Shown: one piece after another, positions 14,341 through 22,434 of the stretch
Position numbering within the stretch: the stretch's first letter is position 1
Layout: every line of letters begins with the position of its first letter
Source: an uncultured Collinsella sp.
GTDB lineage: Bacteria; Actinomycetota; Coriobacteriia; Coriobacteriales; Coriobacteriaceae
Direction: 5' to 3'
Assembly (NCBI GenBank): GCA_937989795.1
Contig: CALKBB010000131.1
Coordinates: 1 to 22,447, forward strand
DNA length: 22,447 nt
Translations under genes and position numbers: made by a program
Notes under the pieces: generated by a model
The model's database searches: none
Told to the model about the DNA's origin: nothing
Seen by the model: only the letters and a program-made list of their open reading frames with translations

Positions 14341-15412
14341 TGAGTATGTGATCCCGGAGCACTACGAGGATCTCACTCCTGCTCCGCAGCTCGACCAGAA
14401 GACCCTCAACAAGATGGCTTGGCGCTCCTGCTTCCTGCAGGCATCGTTCAACTACGAGCGCATGCAGGCCGCTGGCTGGCTCTACTCCATCATCCCCGGT
14501 CTGGAGAAGATCCACACCAACAAGAACGACCTCGCGGCTTCCATGAGCCACAACCTGGAGTTCTTCAACACCCACCCGTTCCTTGTCACCTTTGTTATGG
14601 GCATCGTGCTTTCGCTCGAGCAGAACAAGGTTGACATCCCCACGATCCGCGCCGTCCGCGTCGCCGCTATGGGCCCGCTCGGTGGTATCGGTGACGCCCT
14701 GTTCTGGCTGACGCTCGTGCCTATCACGGCCGGCATCACCTCCAACATGGCCATCAACGGCAACGCCGCTGCACCGATCATCTTCCTGGTGATTTTCAAC
14801 GTCGTCCAGTTCGCTCTGCGTTTCTGGCTCATGAACTGGTCCTACAAGCTTGGCACCAGCGCTATTGACGCTCTGACCGCCAACATGCAGGCCTTCACGC
14901 GTGCCGCTTCCATCATGGGCGTCTTCGTCGTCGGTTGCCTGGTCGTCACCATGGGTGGCACCCAGATTAACCTCCAGATCCCCAACGGCACCACCCGTGG
15001 CCTCTCCGCTACTACCGTGATTGTCTCCGAGAAGGAGGCCGAGAACTTCACCGGTATGGAGGGTATTGATACCGAGACCGCTGAGGCCGGTACCATTGCC
15101 ATGACCGATGAGGACGGCAACGCCCTCACCGCTTCCGATGCCGACGGCAACGCTGTCGAGTGCGGCGTCACCGATCTGGGCAACGGCATGGAGTCCGTGA
15201 CCTACGGTACCGTCACCGAGGATCCGGTCAACTTCTCTGTTGCCGACACCCTCAACACCATCGTCCCGAAGCTCGTCCCGCTTATGCTTACGCTGCTGCT
15301 TTACTACATGTTTGCTAAGCACAGCTGGACCCCGACCAAGGGCATTCTGCTGCTCTTCGTCCTGGGCATCCTGGGCGCTGGCCCGCTTGGTCTCTGGCCG
15401 AGCATCTGGTAA
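14330..15412 (+). CDS. PTS EIID component, mannose/GalNAc family, with extra ~70-residue loop
   Basis: 360 residues from ATG 14330. The N-terminal 215 residues match IID: MAWRSCFLQASFNYERMQAAG (29-49), the GLEKIHTN segment, FFNTHPFLVTFVMGIVLSLE, AAMGPLGGIGDALFWLTLVP. The C-terminal 55 match too (IVPKLVPLMLTLLLYYMF). Between them, about residues 219-303 form an acidic, Gly/Thr/Asp-rich stretch that most IIDs (263-290 residues) lack. The start is set by GGAGG at 14314-14318; the gene overlaps the IIC end by 11 nt. It is the last gene before a terminator. Confidence 0.92.
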   Translation: MASNEYVIPEHYEDLTPAPQLDQKTLNKMAWRSCFLQASFNYERMQAAGWLYSIIPGLEKIHTNKNDLAASMSHNLEFFNTHPFLVTFVMGIVLSLEQNKVDIPTIRAVRVAAMGPLGGIGDALFWLTLVPITAGITSNMAINGNAAAPIIFLVIFNVVQFALRFWLMNWSYKLGTSAIDALTANMQAFTRAASIMGVFVVGCLVVTMGGTQINLQIPNGTTRGLSATTVIVSEKEAENFTGMEGIDTETAEAGTIAMTDEDGNALTASDADGNAVECGVTDLGNGMESVTYGTVTEDPVNFSVADTLNTIVPKLVPLMLTLLLYYMFAKHSWTPTKGILLLFVLGILGAGPLGLWPSIW

Positions 15413-15425
15413 GGCTCTAGCTTGA

Positions 15426-15454
15426 GGGGTGTGTCCCTACGCGGCTCACACCCC
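15426..15454 (+). terminator. First hairpin after the PTS operon
   Basis: GGGGTGTG (15426-15433) pairs with CACACCCC (15447-15454), an 8-bp GC stem with no T-run after it. Confidence 0.45.
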
Positions 15455-15480
15455 GACCCCTTAAGCCATGTGTATGTTAA

Positions 15481-15520
15481 AAGCCGCGTGCTCGAAAGAG
15501 CGCGCGGCTTTTGTTTTCTT
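15481..15520 (+). terminator. Rho-independent terminator of the PTS operon
   Basis: Arms 15481-15493 and 15498-15510 form a 13-bp stem (one G-T pair) with a GAAA tetraloop, followed by TTGTTTTCTT. Confidence 0.9.
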
Positions 15521-15597
15521 AATGATTCGGGTGTGGCAGACAGATAATGCATAACACCCTAGGTAGTTAGCCGAATTCGAGCAAAAGGGAGGATAGG

Positions 15598-16329
15598 ATG
15601 GCGATCGGAGCGCGTAAGCAACCGCTGTACGATCAGCTGGTCGATATTCTGACCGAAAAGATTGACCATGAATATCGCGCCGGTGACATGATTCCTTCCG
15701 AGCGCGAACTTTCGGAGCGCTATGGTCTCTCGCGTACTACGGTACGCCTGGCTCTGCAGGAACTGGAGCGTTTAGGACTGGTGGTTCGGCAGCACGGTCG
15801 CGGTACCTTTGTGACCGACCGTTCGGCAAAGGCAACCAATCTTATGCAGTCCTACAGCTTTACCGAGCAGATGCGCGCGATGGGGCGCGACCCCGAGACC
15901 ACGATTCTCGAGTTTTGCGAGATGGAGGCCGATAAGAATCTGGCCGAGCATATGGGATTGCGTATCGGCGATCGCATTTTTAAGCTCAAACGCCTTCGTT
16001 CTGCCGACAACATGCCCATGATGGTCGAACGCAGCTATCTACCGGTTCGTCAATTTCTGTCCCTAAAGCGACCGCTGCTGGAGCGTAAGCCGCTTTACGA
16101 TGTGATTGAGCAAGACTTTCAGCAAAAGATACGCGTGGCCGAAGAGGAGTTCTATGCGAGCATAGCCCGTCCCACCGACGCCCACCTTTTGGGAATTGTC
16201 GAGGGCTCGCCTGTGCTCGATTTGGTCAGGACTACGTATAACGAGTCAAACGAGGTTGTGGAGTACACACTCTCGGTTGCTCGTGCCGATCAGTTTAAAT
16301 ACAAGGTTTACCATCAGCGTAGCGACTAG
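15598..16329 (+). CDS. GntR-family regulator with UTRA effector domain (NagR/DasR/AgaR2-like)
   Basis: 243 residues. Residues about 8-75 are the winged-helix GntR domain (PLYDQLVDILTEKI; GDMIPSERELSERYGLSRTT; VRLALQELERLGLVVRQHGR; GTFV). Residues about 95-240 are a HutC/UTRA effector domain (ERSYLPV..., PLYDVIEQDFQQKIR, ARPTDAHLLGIVEGSPVLDL, VEYTLSVARADQFKY). This subfamily senses amino-sugar phosphates such as GlcN6P/GlcNAc6P. Its likely targets are the matching palindromes before the PTS operon and agaS; no such site is visible before its own gene. The ATG is preceded by GGGAGG at a 5-nt spacing. Confidence 0.93.
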   Translation: MAIGARKQPLYDQLVDILTEKIDHEYRAGDMIPSERELSERYGLSRTTVRLALQELERLGLVVRQHGRGTFVTDRSAKATNLMQSYSFTEQMRAMGRDPETTILEFCEMEADKNLAEHMGLRIGDRIFKLKRLRSADNMPMMVERSYLPVRQFLSLKRPLLERKPLYDVIEQDFQQKIRVAEEEFYASIARPTDAHLLGIVEGSPVLDLVRTTYNESNEVVEYTLSVARADQFKYKVYHQRSD

Positions 16330-16367
16330 TGCTCGCATCGTTTCCATATGATGATTCTTTGCATTTA

Positions 16368-16384
16368 ACTGGTTACTACCAGAT
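16368..16384. promoter_or_regulatory. GntR-type operator before agaS
   Basis: ACTGGT-TACT-ACCAGAT is a palindrome with 13 nt (TGGTTACTACCAG, 16370-16382) identical to the site before the PTS operon. It overlaps the -35 region of the agaS promoter, so bound repressor would block RNA polymerase. Confidence 0.7.
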
Positions 16385-16398
16385 AACCAACCGAAGTG

Positions 16399-16404
16399 TA
16401 TAAT
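16399..16404 (+). promoter_or_regulatory. -10 box of the agaS promoter
   Basis: A perfect TATAAT lies 15 bp beyond the operator. No good -35 is visible apart from sequence inside the operator. Transcription would start near 16411, giving a short leader of about 33 nt with the SD GAGAGG. Confidence 0.65.
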
Positions 16405-16443
16405 TGCACGTCAGAGGATTACTTCTAGAGAGAGGTATTAAAA

Positions 16444-17610
16444 ATGTTCGAGAAGAGTGTCGAGGAGCTCACCGAGCTCGGCGCCCAGATCACCACGGCC
16501 GAGATTGCTCAGCAGCCCGAGCTTTGGCGTGATACGCTCAACATCTATCGCGAGAACAAGGAGGCCATCGAGGCCTTCCTGGCCGAGGCTCGCGCTATGG
16601 GCGAGGGCCGTCTGTCCGTTGTCTTCACCGGTGCCGGTACGTCCGACTATGTTGGCGATACCTGCGCCCCGTACCTGCGTCACGCTGGCAACACTGATCT
16701 CTACGACTTTAAGCCCATCGCCACGACCGACATCGTGAGCGCCCCGCGCGACTTCCTGCGCGCCGAGGATCCCACGCTCGTGGTTTCCTTTGCCCGCTCT
16801 GGCAACAGCCCCGAGAGCCTTGCTGCCGTTGCCGTTGCCAAGGAGCTCGTCCACAACGTCAAGTTCCTCAACATCACCTGCGCTCCCGAGGGCAAGCTCG
16901 CCGTCGAGTCTGCCGATGATCCCAACGCGCTGACGCTGCTCATTCCGCGCGCCAACGACAAGGGCTTCGCCATGACCGGTTCTTATTCCTGCATGACCCT
17001 GCTCTCTACCCTTATTTTTGACACTGCCTCTGACGAGCAGAAGGCCGAGTGGGTCGAGACCATCGCCAAGATGGGCGAGGAGGTCATCTCCCGTGAGCCC
17101 GAGATCGCCGATTACCTGGCTGGCGACTTCAACCGCGTGACCTACTTGGGTTCTGGCTCCTTCGGTGGCCTTGCCCAGGAGAGCCAGCTCAAGATCCTTG
17201 AGCTCGCTCACGGTCTGGTCGCTACTTCCTACGACACCTCCATGGGCTATCGTCACGGACCTAAGTCCTTCGTCGACGATAAGACGCTCGTCTTCGTGTT
17301 CGTCAACAACGACGCCTACACCCGTCAGTACGACATCGACATCCTCAACGAGATCGGTGGCGACGAAATCGCTCAGCACACCATCGCCGTTCAGCAGGAA
17401 GGTGCCACCGTCTATGAGGGTGAGTCCTTCACCTTTAAGGGCTACGAGGCACTTCCCGAGGGCTACCTTGCTCTGCCGTTCGTGATGTTTGCCCAGGCTA
17501 TCAGCCTGCTCAACTCCGTGCGCGTGGGCAACACACCCGATACGCCGAGCCCCACCGGCACGGTCAACCGCGTGGTTAAGGGCGTGACGATTCACCCCTT
17601 CACCGCTTAA
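16444..17610 (+). CDS. agaS: AgaS-type SIS-domain D-galactosamine-6-phosphate deaminase/isomerase
   Basis: 388 residues, the expected AgaS length. Two SIS domains are visible: the first has FTGAGTSDYVGDTCAPYL (61-78) and VVSFARSGNSPESLAAVA (about 113-130); the second has YLGSGSFGGLAQESQLKILE, MGYRHGPKSFVDD and VFVFVNND. AgaS converts galactosamine-6-P to tagatose-6-P and ammonia. It differs from NagB, the GlcN6P deaminase, and its presence points to a GalNAc/galactosamine pathway. The closing stretch (NSVRVGNTPDTPSPTGTVNR) is typical. It has its own operator and promoter and ends in a terminator, so it is transcribed separately. Confidence 0.92.
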   Translation: MFEKSVEELTELGAQITTAEIAQQPELWRDTLNIYRENKEAIEAFLAEARAMGEGRLSVVFTGAGTSDYVGDTCAPYLRHAGNTDLYDFKPIATTDIVSAPRDFLRAEDPTLVVSFARSGNSPESLAAVAVAKELVHNVKFLNITCAPEGKLAVESADDPNALTLLIPRANDKGFAMTGSYSCMTLLSTLIFDTASDEQKAEWVETIAKMGEEVISREPEIADYLAGDFNRVTYLGSGSFGGLAQESQLKILELAHGLVATSYDTSMGYRHGPKSFVDDKTLVFVFVNNDAYTRQYDIDILNEIGGDEIAQHTIAVQQEGATVYEGESFTFKGYEALPEGYLALPFVMFAQAISLLNSVRVGNTPDTPSPTGTVNRVVKGVTIHPFTA

Positions 17611-17628
17611 TCGCGTCCCCCTGTAAGG

Positions 17629-17670
17629 GCGCCCGTCCGCTCATAACGGCGGGCGGGCGCTTTTTGTTTT
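17629..17670 (+). terminator. Rho-independent terminator after agaS
   Basis: GCGCCCGTCCGC (17629-17640) pairs with GCGGGCGGGCGC (17649-17660), a 12-bp stem, followed by TTTTTGTTTT. Confidence 0.92.
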
Positions 17671-17688
17671 ACGTGAGCTGGGTATAAG
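17661..17688 (+). promoter_or_regulatory. Weak candidate promoter of nagA
   Basis: TATAAG (17683-17688) lies 16 bp downstream of TTTTTG (17661-17666), 39 bp before the nagA start. The site overlaps the terminator T-run and shows no GntR-type palindrome. Confidence 0.25.
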
Positions 17689-17727
17689 CATCACTACAGT
17701 CAACTGCTTTAGAAGCAAGGAGTGCAT

Positions 17728-18897
17728 ATGAGCACGTACGCAATTAAGGCTGACAAGTTCTTCTTGCCGGCAGGCCCGCAACTGGGCGGCTATCTTATGG
17801 TCGAGGATGGCGTCTTTGGCGCCTGGCAGGCCGACGAGCCCTCTTGCGAGATTAAGGACTACACGGGATCGTGGATCGCACCGGGTATGGTCGATACTCA
17901 CATCCATGGCTTCTACAACCATTCAACTACCGATAACGATCCCGAGGGCATCGATATCAGCTCGACCGAGCTCGCCCGCCGCGGTACCACCAGCTGGCTG
18001 CCCACGACGTTCACCGATGGCGTCGAGCAGATCAAGGACGCCTGCGCCGCCATCGCTCAGGCGGACGAGGGTCGCGGCCCCGACTTCTGCGGTGCTCGCA
18101 TTCAGGGCATCTACCTGGAGGGCCCCTTCTTTACCATGAAGCACGTGGGCGCACAGAACCCCGCTTACCTGATCGACCCCTCCGAGGAGGTCTTCGACCA
18201 GTGGCAGGAGGCTGCCGGCGGACGTATCGTCAAGAGTGCCATGGCCGCTGAGCGTGATGGCGCTGCCGCCTATGCTGCCGCCCTCAACGCGAAGGGCGTC
18301 GTGACCAGCATCGGTCACTCCGACGCTACCTACGATGAGTGCATTGCCGCCATCAATGCCGGCGCCAGCTGCTTTACGCACACCTATAACGGCCAGCGCG
18401 GTCTGCATCACCGCGAGCCCGGTGTCGTGGGTGCTGCCATGTCCACGTCCGAGACCTACGCCGAGATCATCTGTGACGGCAAGCACGTTAACCCTGCCGC
18501 CATCAAGGCGCTGCTGCAGGCAAAGGGCTGGCAACACACGGTGCTCATCACTGACTGCCTGGGCTGCGGCGGCATGCCCGAGGGCAGCTACACCAGTGGT
18601 GGCATGGACGTCATCATGAAGGACAACCTGTGCTGGCTCGCCGACGGCAAGAGCATTGCCGGCTCGGTGCTCACGCTTGCCCAGGGCGTCAAGAACATCG
18701 TTGACTGGGGCATCGCCAGCGCCGATATCGCCATTCGCATGGCAACCGAGGTGCCGGCACGCTCCGCGCACATCGAGGATAAGTGCGGCAGCATCATGCC
18801 GGGTCGCGACGCCGACTTTGTCGTGTTCGACCATGAGCTCACCCTCGTCGAGACGTATGTTGGCGGCCAGAGCGTCGGCAACGCCTTTACCGAGTAA
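17728..18897 (+). CDS. nagA: N-acetylglucosamine/N-acetylgalactosamine-6-phosphate deacetylase
   Basis: 389 residues, full family length. The metal centre can be read in order: DTHIHGF with H58/H60, YLEGPFF with E131, SIGHSDAT with H197, FTHTYN with H218, and ITDCLG with D276 as general base. It removes acetate from hexosamine-6-P; given the adjacent AgaS, GalNAc-6-P is the likely substrate (AgaA role), though GlcNAc-6-P specificity cannot be excluded. ATG 17728 has AAGGAG at 17717-17722; the GTG at 17722 falls inside that SD and is rejected. A decayed copy of its 3' end lies at 21615-21755. It stands alone between two terminators. Confidence 0.92.
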   Translation: MSTYAIKADKFFLPAGPQLGGYLMVEDGVFGAWQADEPSCEIKDYTGSWIAPGMVDTHIHGFYNHSTTDNDPEGIDISSTELARRGTTSWLPTTFTDGVEQIKDACAAIAQADEGRGPDFCGARIQGIYLEGPFFTMKHVGAQNPAYLIDPSEEVFDQWQEAAGGRIVKSAMAAERDGAAAYAAALNAKGVVTSIGHSDATYDECIAAINAGASCFTHTYNGQRGLHHREPGVVGAAMSTSETYAEIICDGKHVNPAAIKALLQAKGWQHTVLITDCLGCGGMPEGSYTSGGMDVIMKDNLCWLADGKSIAGSVLTLAQGVKNIVDWGIASADIAIRMATEVPARSAHIEDKCGSIMPGRDADFVVFDHELTLVETYVGGQSVGNAFTE

Positions 18898-18909
18898 CGA
18901 TAGAAAAAG

Positions 18910-18941
18910 ACGGCGGGCCCGAATCTGCTCGGACCCGCCGT
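18910..18941. terminator. Bidirectional hairpin between nagA and the flavodoxin gene
   Basis: Arms 18910-18922 and 18929-18941 form a 13-bp stem with one mismatch. It sits between convergent genes (nagA + and flavodoxin -). Confidence 0.75.
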
Positions 18942-18972
18942 ATGGGTTAAACGCTCAAAAGCACCTTAACAG

Positions 18973-19557
18973 TTACAGCTTGTTAGCGATCTTCTTTGCC
19001 GTGCGCTTAACGCCGGCCACCAGGCCTCCTGCAGGATGCTCCTTCTCGTATGCTAGGCGCTTCTCGCGCTTGGCGTACTCTTCGACGATGATGTCGCCAT
19101 ACTCGTCTTCGATCTTGTCGAAAAAGTCGACGGCGCCCTTAATTTCCTCAGCGGTCGGGTGTCCCTTTTGGACACCGCCGGCGAGCTTGAACGGACCCCA
19201 CGTATCAAAGCCGGGGCAGCCGTAGACACCCATAAAGATGGCCTGCCTCATGCGGCAGATGCCATCGATATCCTTGCCGTACCACTTGTTTTTGCCACCG
19301 TAGGTCATAAGGCCAAACACCTTGTCCTGCGGCTGCAGCACGTTAGTGAGCACACGTGCCATGTCCTTGTCGATCTCGGAGTAATAGATGCCCGTGGCGA
19401 CACCGATCAGATGATATTCGTGCAGGTTGGGATACTCGTTTTTACCGAGTGACTTCACGTCGAGGGTATCGATTTCGGGGTGCGCCTCGACGATGGCGTC
19501 CACGAGCTTTTTCGTATTGCCGTGATGGCGCGAGGCGTAGAGGATGATGGTTCGCAT
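18973..19557 (-). CDS. Flavodoxin family protein
   Basis: 194 residues from ATG 19557. The N-terminus MRTIILYASRHHGNTKKLVD has the flavodoxin FMN-phosphate loop (SRHHGNTKK, residues 9-17). Further segments, VATGIYYSEIDKDM and KVFGLMTYGG, fit the flavin-binding loops; a Lys-rich tail follows. On the minus strand GAAAGG lies 7 nt before the ATG, which rules out the 10-residue longer reading. Flavodoxins carry electrons; partner unknown. It reads against its neighbours and interrupts the sugar gene cluster, so it may be an unrelated insertion. No link to amino-sugar use is visible. Confidence 0.88.
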   Translation of the reverse strand: MRTIILYASRHHGNTKKLVDAIVEAHPEIDTLDVKSLGKNEYPNLHEYHLIGVATGIYYSEIDKDMARVLTNVLQPQDKVFGLMTYGGKNKWYGKDIDGICRMRQAIFMGVYGCPGFDTWGPFKLAGGVQKGHPTAEEIKGAVDFFDKIEDEYGDIIVEEYAKREKRLAYEKEHPAGGLVAGVKRTAKKIANKL

Positions 19558-19713
19558 AAGAAGGCCTTTCAGCTGTAATTGCATCAATGTCTGTATGGTA
19601 CCCCGTTACATGGGTGGGATACCGGACGCATCGATGAACGCGCTGGTTTGCCCTTTGGTTAGGGCCGAGACGGGTACTTGCGAGCAAAAAGCAGTTGTTC
19701 GAAAGGATGGGCA

Positions 19714-20595
19714 ATGGAATACGCTCTCTCCAACGATTCGATTTCTATTAAGGTGTCCACGGCTGGTGGTTCGTTTACCTCGATCGAGGCCGGAGGTCGC
19801 GAGTATTTGTGGCAGGGTGATCCCGCCGTGTGGTCCGGCCAGGCACCGATTTGCTTCCCGATTTGCGGAGGTTTGCGCGATAACAGCGCCATGACGTTTG
19901 CCGGGCATCACGTGAAGCTCGCCCGCCACGGCTTTGCGCGCAAGCAGGAGTGGAAACTGTTGAGCCAGAGCGAGAACGAGCTGGCGATGTGCCTGGCTTC
20001 CGAGGATAATGCCGCACTGCTGAGCGATTATCCGTACCCGTTTAAGCTTGTCGCTCGTTATGCGCTCGAAGATACCGCCGTGCGCGTCTCCTATGAGGTG
20101 ACCAACGAGGGAACCGAGGACATGCCGTTCTTTATCGGCGGTCATCCCGGCTTTAGGTGTCCGCTCGATGAGGGCGAGGCCTATACGGACTACGAGTTGC
20201 GCTTTGAGAAGGATGAGGCTGCGGAGCTCTGCACCGCCGTTCCTTCGACTGGCTTGATTGACGTTACCAACCGCTCCAAGAACCCCATGGTGGGAAAGAC
20301 ACTGTCTCTGTCACATGAGCTCTTCGATTTTGCGGAGACCATCTTTGATGTGCTCGAGAGCCGTCAGGTCACGCTTTCCAAGAAGGGCGAGGACAAAGGC
20401 GTTTGCCTGAGCTTTGAGGGCTTCCCGTATCTCATTGTGTGGAGTAAGCCCGAGGGCGATTTTGTGGCGGTTGAGCCTTGGGGCGGTCTTTCGACCTGCT
20501 CCGATGAGGACGACGTGCTTGAGCATAAGCGCGGCTGCCTTGTCGCCAAGCCCAAGGAGACCGTCGTTCGCTCGTTCACGATTGAGATTCTGTAA
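19714..20595 (+). CDS. LacX-like aldose 1-epimerase family protein
   Basis: 293 residues from ATG 19714 (SD GAAAGGATGG). It has the galactose mutarotase-like fold: YLWQGDPAVWSGQAPICFPI (residues about 31-50), the substrate motif HGFARKQEW (78-86), GGHPGFRCPLDEGE in the middle, and an active-site Glu in VAVEPWGGLST near the end. The FPICG/HGFAR/GGHPGF/EPWGG combination is that of the LacX branch found in tagatose-pathway lac operons. It probably interconverts sugar anomers. The tagatose-6-P kinase gene follows after 59 nt, which fits that role. Confidence 0.87.
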   Translation: MEYALSNDSISIKVSTAGGSFTSIEAGGREYLWQGDPAVWSGQAPICFPICGGLRDNSAMTFAGHHVKLARHGFARKQEWKLLSQSENELAMCLASEDNAALLSDYPYPFKLVARYALEDTAVRVSYEVTNEGTEDMPFFIGGHPGFRCPLDEGEAYTDYELRFEKDEAAELCTAVPSTGLIDVTNRSKNPMVGKTLSLSHELFDFAETIFDVLESRQVTLSKKGEDKGVCLSFEGFPYLIVWSKPEGDFVAVEPWGGLSTCSDEDDVLEHKRGCLVAKPKETVVRSFTIEIL

Positions 20596-20654
20596 TTCCG
20601 TTTTGTCGACTCGTATCGCGAGGCACAAGGAGCCTGCGAGATAAGGAGCTAAAA

Positions 20655-21590
20655 ATGATCCTCACCGTTACGATGAACCCGTCTGTCGATACGCGCTATC
20701 AGCTCGATGAGCTCATTATCGACGACGTTAACCGTGTGACGCCCGAAAAGACCGCTGGCGGCAAGGGCCTCAACGTGGCCCGTGTGCTGGGTCAGCTGGG
20801 CGACGACGTTGTGGCAACCGGTCTGCTCGGCGGCCACATGGGCGCCTACATGGCTGAGCTCATGGACGCCAACGGTATTAACAACGACTTTGTGCCCATC
20901 AAGGGCGAGACTCGCATTTGCCTCAACATCCTCCACGCCGGCAACCAGACCGAGCTGCTCGAGAGTGGCCCGACAATTGCCCCCGAGGAACTCGATGCCT
21001 TTACCGCCAAGTTTACTGAGCTTGCAGGTAAGGCCGACGTTGTCACCATTTCGGGTTCTCTGCCCCGCGGTGTCGAGGCAGACTACTATGCCAAGATCAC
21101 GGGCATTGCCGAGAACGCCGGCGCCAAGGTGCTGCTCGATACCTCGGGTGCTTCGCTCGAGGCCGCCCTTAAGTCCGAAATTAAGCCCGAGCTGGTCAAG
21201 CCTAACCTGACCGAGATCAACGGCCTTCTGGGCACGAGCTTTACCACCGACGATGTGGACGAGCTCCGCGCCGCGCTCGCCTCTGATGCCCGCTTCTCCG
21301 ATATCCCCTGGGTCGTCGTGTCCATGGGCGCTGCCGGCTCCGTTGGCTTCCACAATGGTCGTGCGTTCCGCGCAAAGACGCCCGATATCCCTGCCGTTAA
21401 CGCAACAGGCTCTGGTGACTCCACTATCGCAGGCTTCGCGCATGCCATCGCTGCTGGCGCAGACGACGAGACGGTGCTGCGTACCGCCAACACCTGCGGC
21501 AAGCTCAATGCCATGGATCCCATGACTGGCCATCTGGTCATGGACCGTTGGGACGAGGTCTACAACGGCGTTGTCGTGACCGAGCTGTAA
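20655..21590 (+). CDS. lacC: PfkB-family tagatose-6-phosphate kinase (LacC type)
   Basis: 311 residues. The start MILTVTMNPSVDTRYQL and the GGKGLNVARVL motif (35-45) are hallmarks of the LacC/FruK subgroup; the catalytic-base motif is ATGSGDSTIAGFA with D255. In this context it probably phosphorylates tagatose-6-P, made by AgaS, to tagatose-1,6-bisphosphate. 1-phosphofructokinase (FruK) is the alternative; sequence alone cannot decide. ATG 20655 is preceded by AAGGAG. It follows the LacX-like gene in the same orientation. No aldolase gene is found after it. Confidence 0.88.
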   Translation: MILTVTMNPSVDTRYQLDELIIDDVNRVTPEKTAGGKGLNVARVLGQLGDDVVATGLLGGHMGAYMAELMDANGINNDFVPIKGETRICLNILHAGNQTELLESGPTIAPEELDAFTAKFTELAGKADVVTISGSLPRGVEADYYAKITGIAENAGAKVLLDTSGASLEAALKSEIKPELVKPNLTEINGLLGTSFTTDDVDELRAALASDARFSDIPWVVVSMGAAGSVGFHNGRAFRAKTPDIPAVNATGSGDSTIAGFAHAIAAGADDETVLRTANTCGKLNAMDPMTGHLVMDRWDEVYNGVVVTEL

Positions 21591-21614
21591 GGGCTTGGGC
21601 GTCGGTCTCGGCAT

Positions 21615-21755
21615 CGCTTGCTAGCTCATGTCGACGACAAGTGCGATAGCATTATGCCGGGGCGCGACGCCGACCCTGTCGTGTTCAATCCCGACCTTAC
21701 CCTGGTCGAGACGTATGTGGGCGGCAACAGCGGCGGTAACGCTTTTTTCGCGTAG
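21615..21755 (+). pseudogene. Decayed 3' remnant of a second nagA
   Basis: From about 21615 to the TAG at 21753-21755, one frame reads HVDDKCDSIMPGRDADPVVF, then NPDLTLVETYVGG, then NSGGNAFFA. This matches the last 42 residues of the NagA above at 31 positions, with the stop in the same place. No start, SD or upstream homology was found, so only the 3' tip survives. Silent changes at many third positions suggest an old paralogous copy rather than a recent tandem duplication. It lies between lacC and the YhcH gene. Confidence 0.85.
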
Positions 21756-21787
21756 CCGCCAAAGAAACGATCCGAGAGGGGATTTAG

Positions 21788-22261
21788 ATGATTTACGGTG
21801 CATTGGGCGATATCGAGGAGTACCGCGGAATGCTCAAGGGCCTCGACGTGCTGATCGACTGGCTCGAGGAGAACGATCCGGCGCAGCTCGAGGTCGGCAG
21901 CCATCCGATTCTGGGCGACAAGGTCTTTGCGAACGTCATGGCTCCCACGACGCGTCCCGAGGCCGAGGCTCACTATGAGACGCATCAGCGCTATCACGAC
22001 CTGCAAATCGACATTGAGGGTCGCGAGGCCTTTAAGGTTGCCACGGGCAGCCTGACGCTGGTTCAGGAGTTTGACGAGAAGGACGACTACGATTTGGTCG
22101 ATTCCGACGCCTCGATCGCCGGCGATCTTGCTGACGACAAGTTTGCGCTGTTTGTTGCCGGCGAGCCTCATATGCCCACGCTCGAGTTCTCGGGCGATGG
22201 CGCGCAGCCGGTCAAGAAGATCTGCTTTAAGCTGCTTGCAGATGCTTACTGGGAGGAGTAG
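21788..22261 (+). CDS. YhcH/YjgK/YiaL (EbgC) family protein
   Basis: 157 residues, full length for this beta-sandwich family: MIYGALGDIEEYR, ANVMAPTTRPEAEAHYETHQ, RYHDLQIDIEGREAF, LFVAGEPHMPTLEF. The conserved acidic and histidine residues (E and H in the AEAHYETHQRYHDLQ stretch; H in EPHMP) form a metal or sugar site. Relatives include EbgC and the sialic acid anomerase NanQ, so an anomerase or isomerase role on imported sugar is plausible. ATG 21788 has GAGAGGGG about 6 nt upstream. It sits at the end of the cluster and is followed by a terminator. Confidence 0.9.
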   Translation: MIYGALGDIEEYRGMLKGLDVLIDWLEENDPAQLEVGSHPILGDKVFANVMAPTTRPEAEAHYETHQRYHDLQIDIEGREAFKVATGSLTLVQEFDEKDDYDLVDSDASIAGDLADDKFALFVAGEPHMPTLEFSGDGAQPVKKICFKLLADAYWEE

Positions 22262-22321
22262 CACGCTGCTCGGCTGAGCTGTTCGTTTTGCGAGCGTTAT
22301 CCCTTGGAGGAACGCGCTTGG

Positions 22322-22369
22322 GCCCCGCTGATCGCGGTTCCTTTGGGGATTGCGGTTGGCGGGGCTTTT
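22322..22369 (+). terminator. Rho-independent terminator after the YhcH gene
   Basis: GCCCCGC (22322-22328) pairs with GCGGGGC (22359-22365); the interior continues as a long stem with several G-T pairs, followed by TTTTG. Confidence 0.8.
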
Positions 22370-22434
22370 GTTGAGTAGGAGAGTTTCCGGCGGCGTTGTG
22401 CTTGGATTGGCGGAAGCGCGCCCGAAATCAGCAA

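Noticed and set aside
12641..14342. Identical GGCATCTAATG strings at the ends of the IIA and IIC genes
   Set aside because: Both encode a Gly-Ile-stop end and a coupled start; the match is short and likely chance or shared C-terminal bias, not a repeat.
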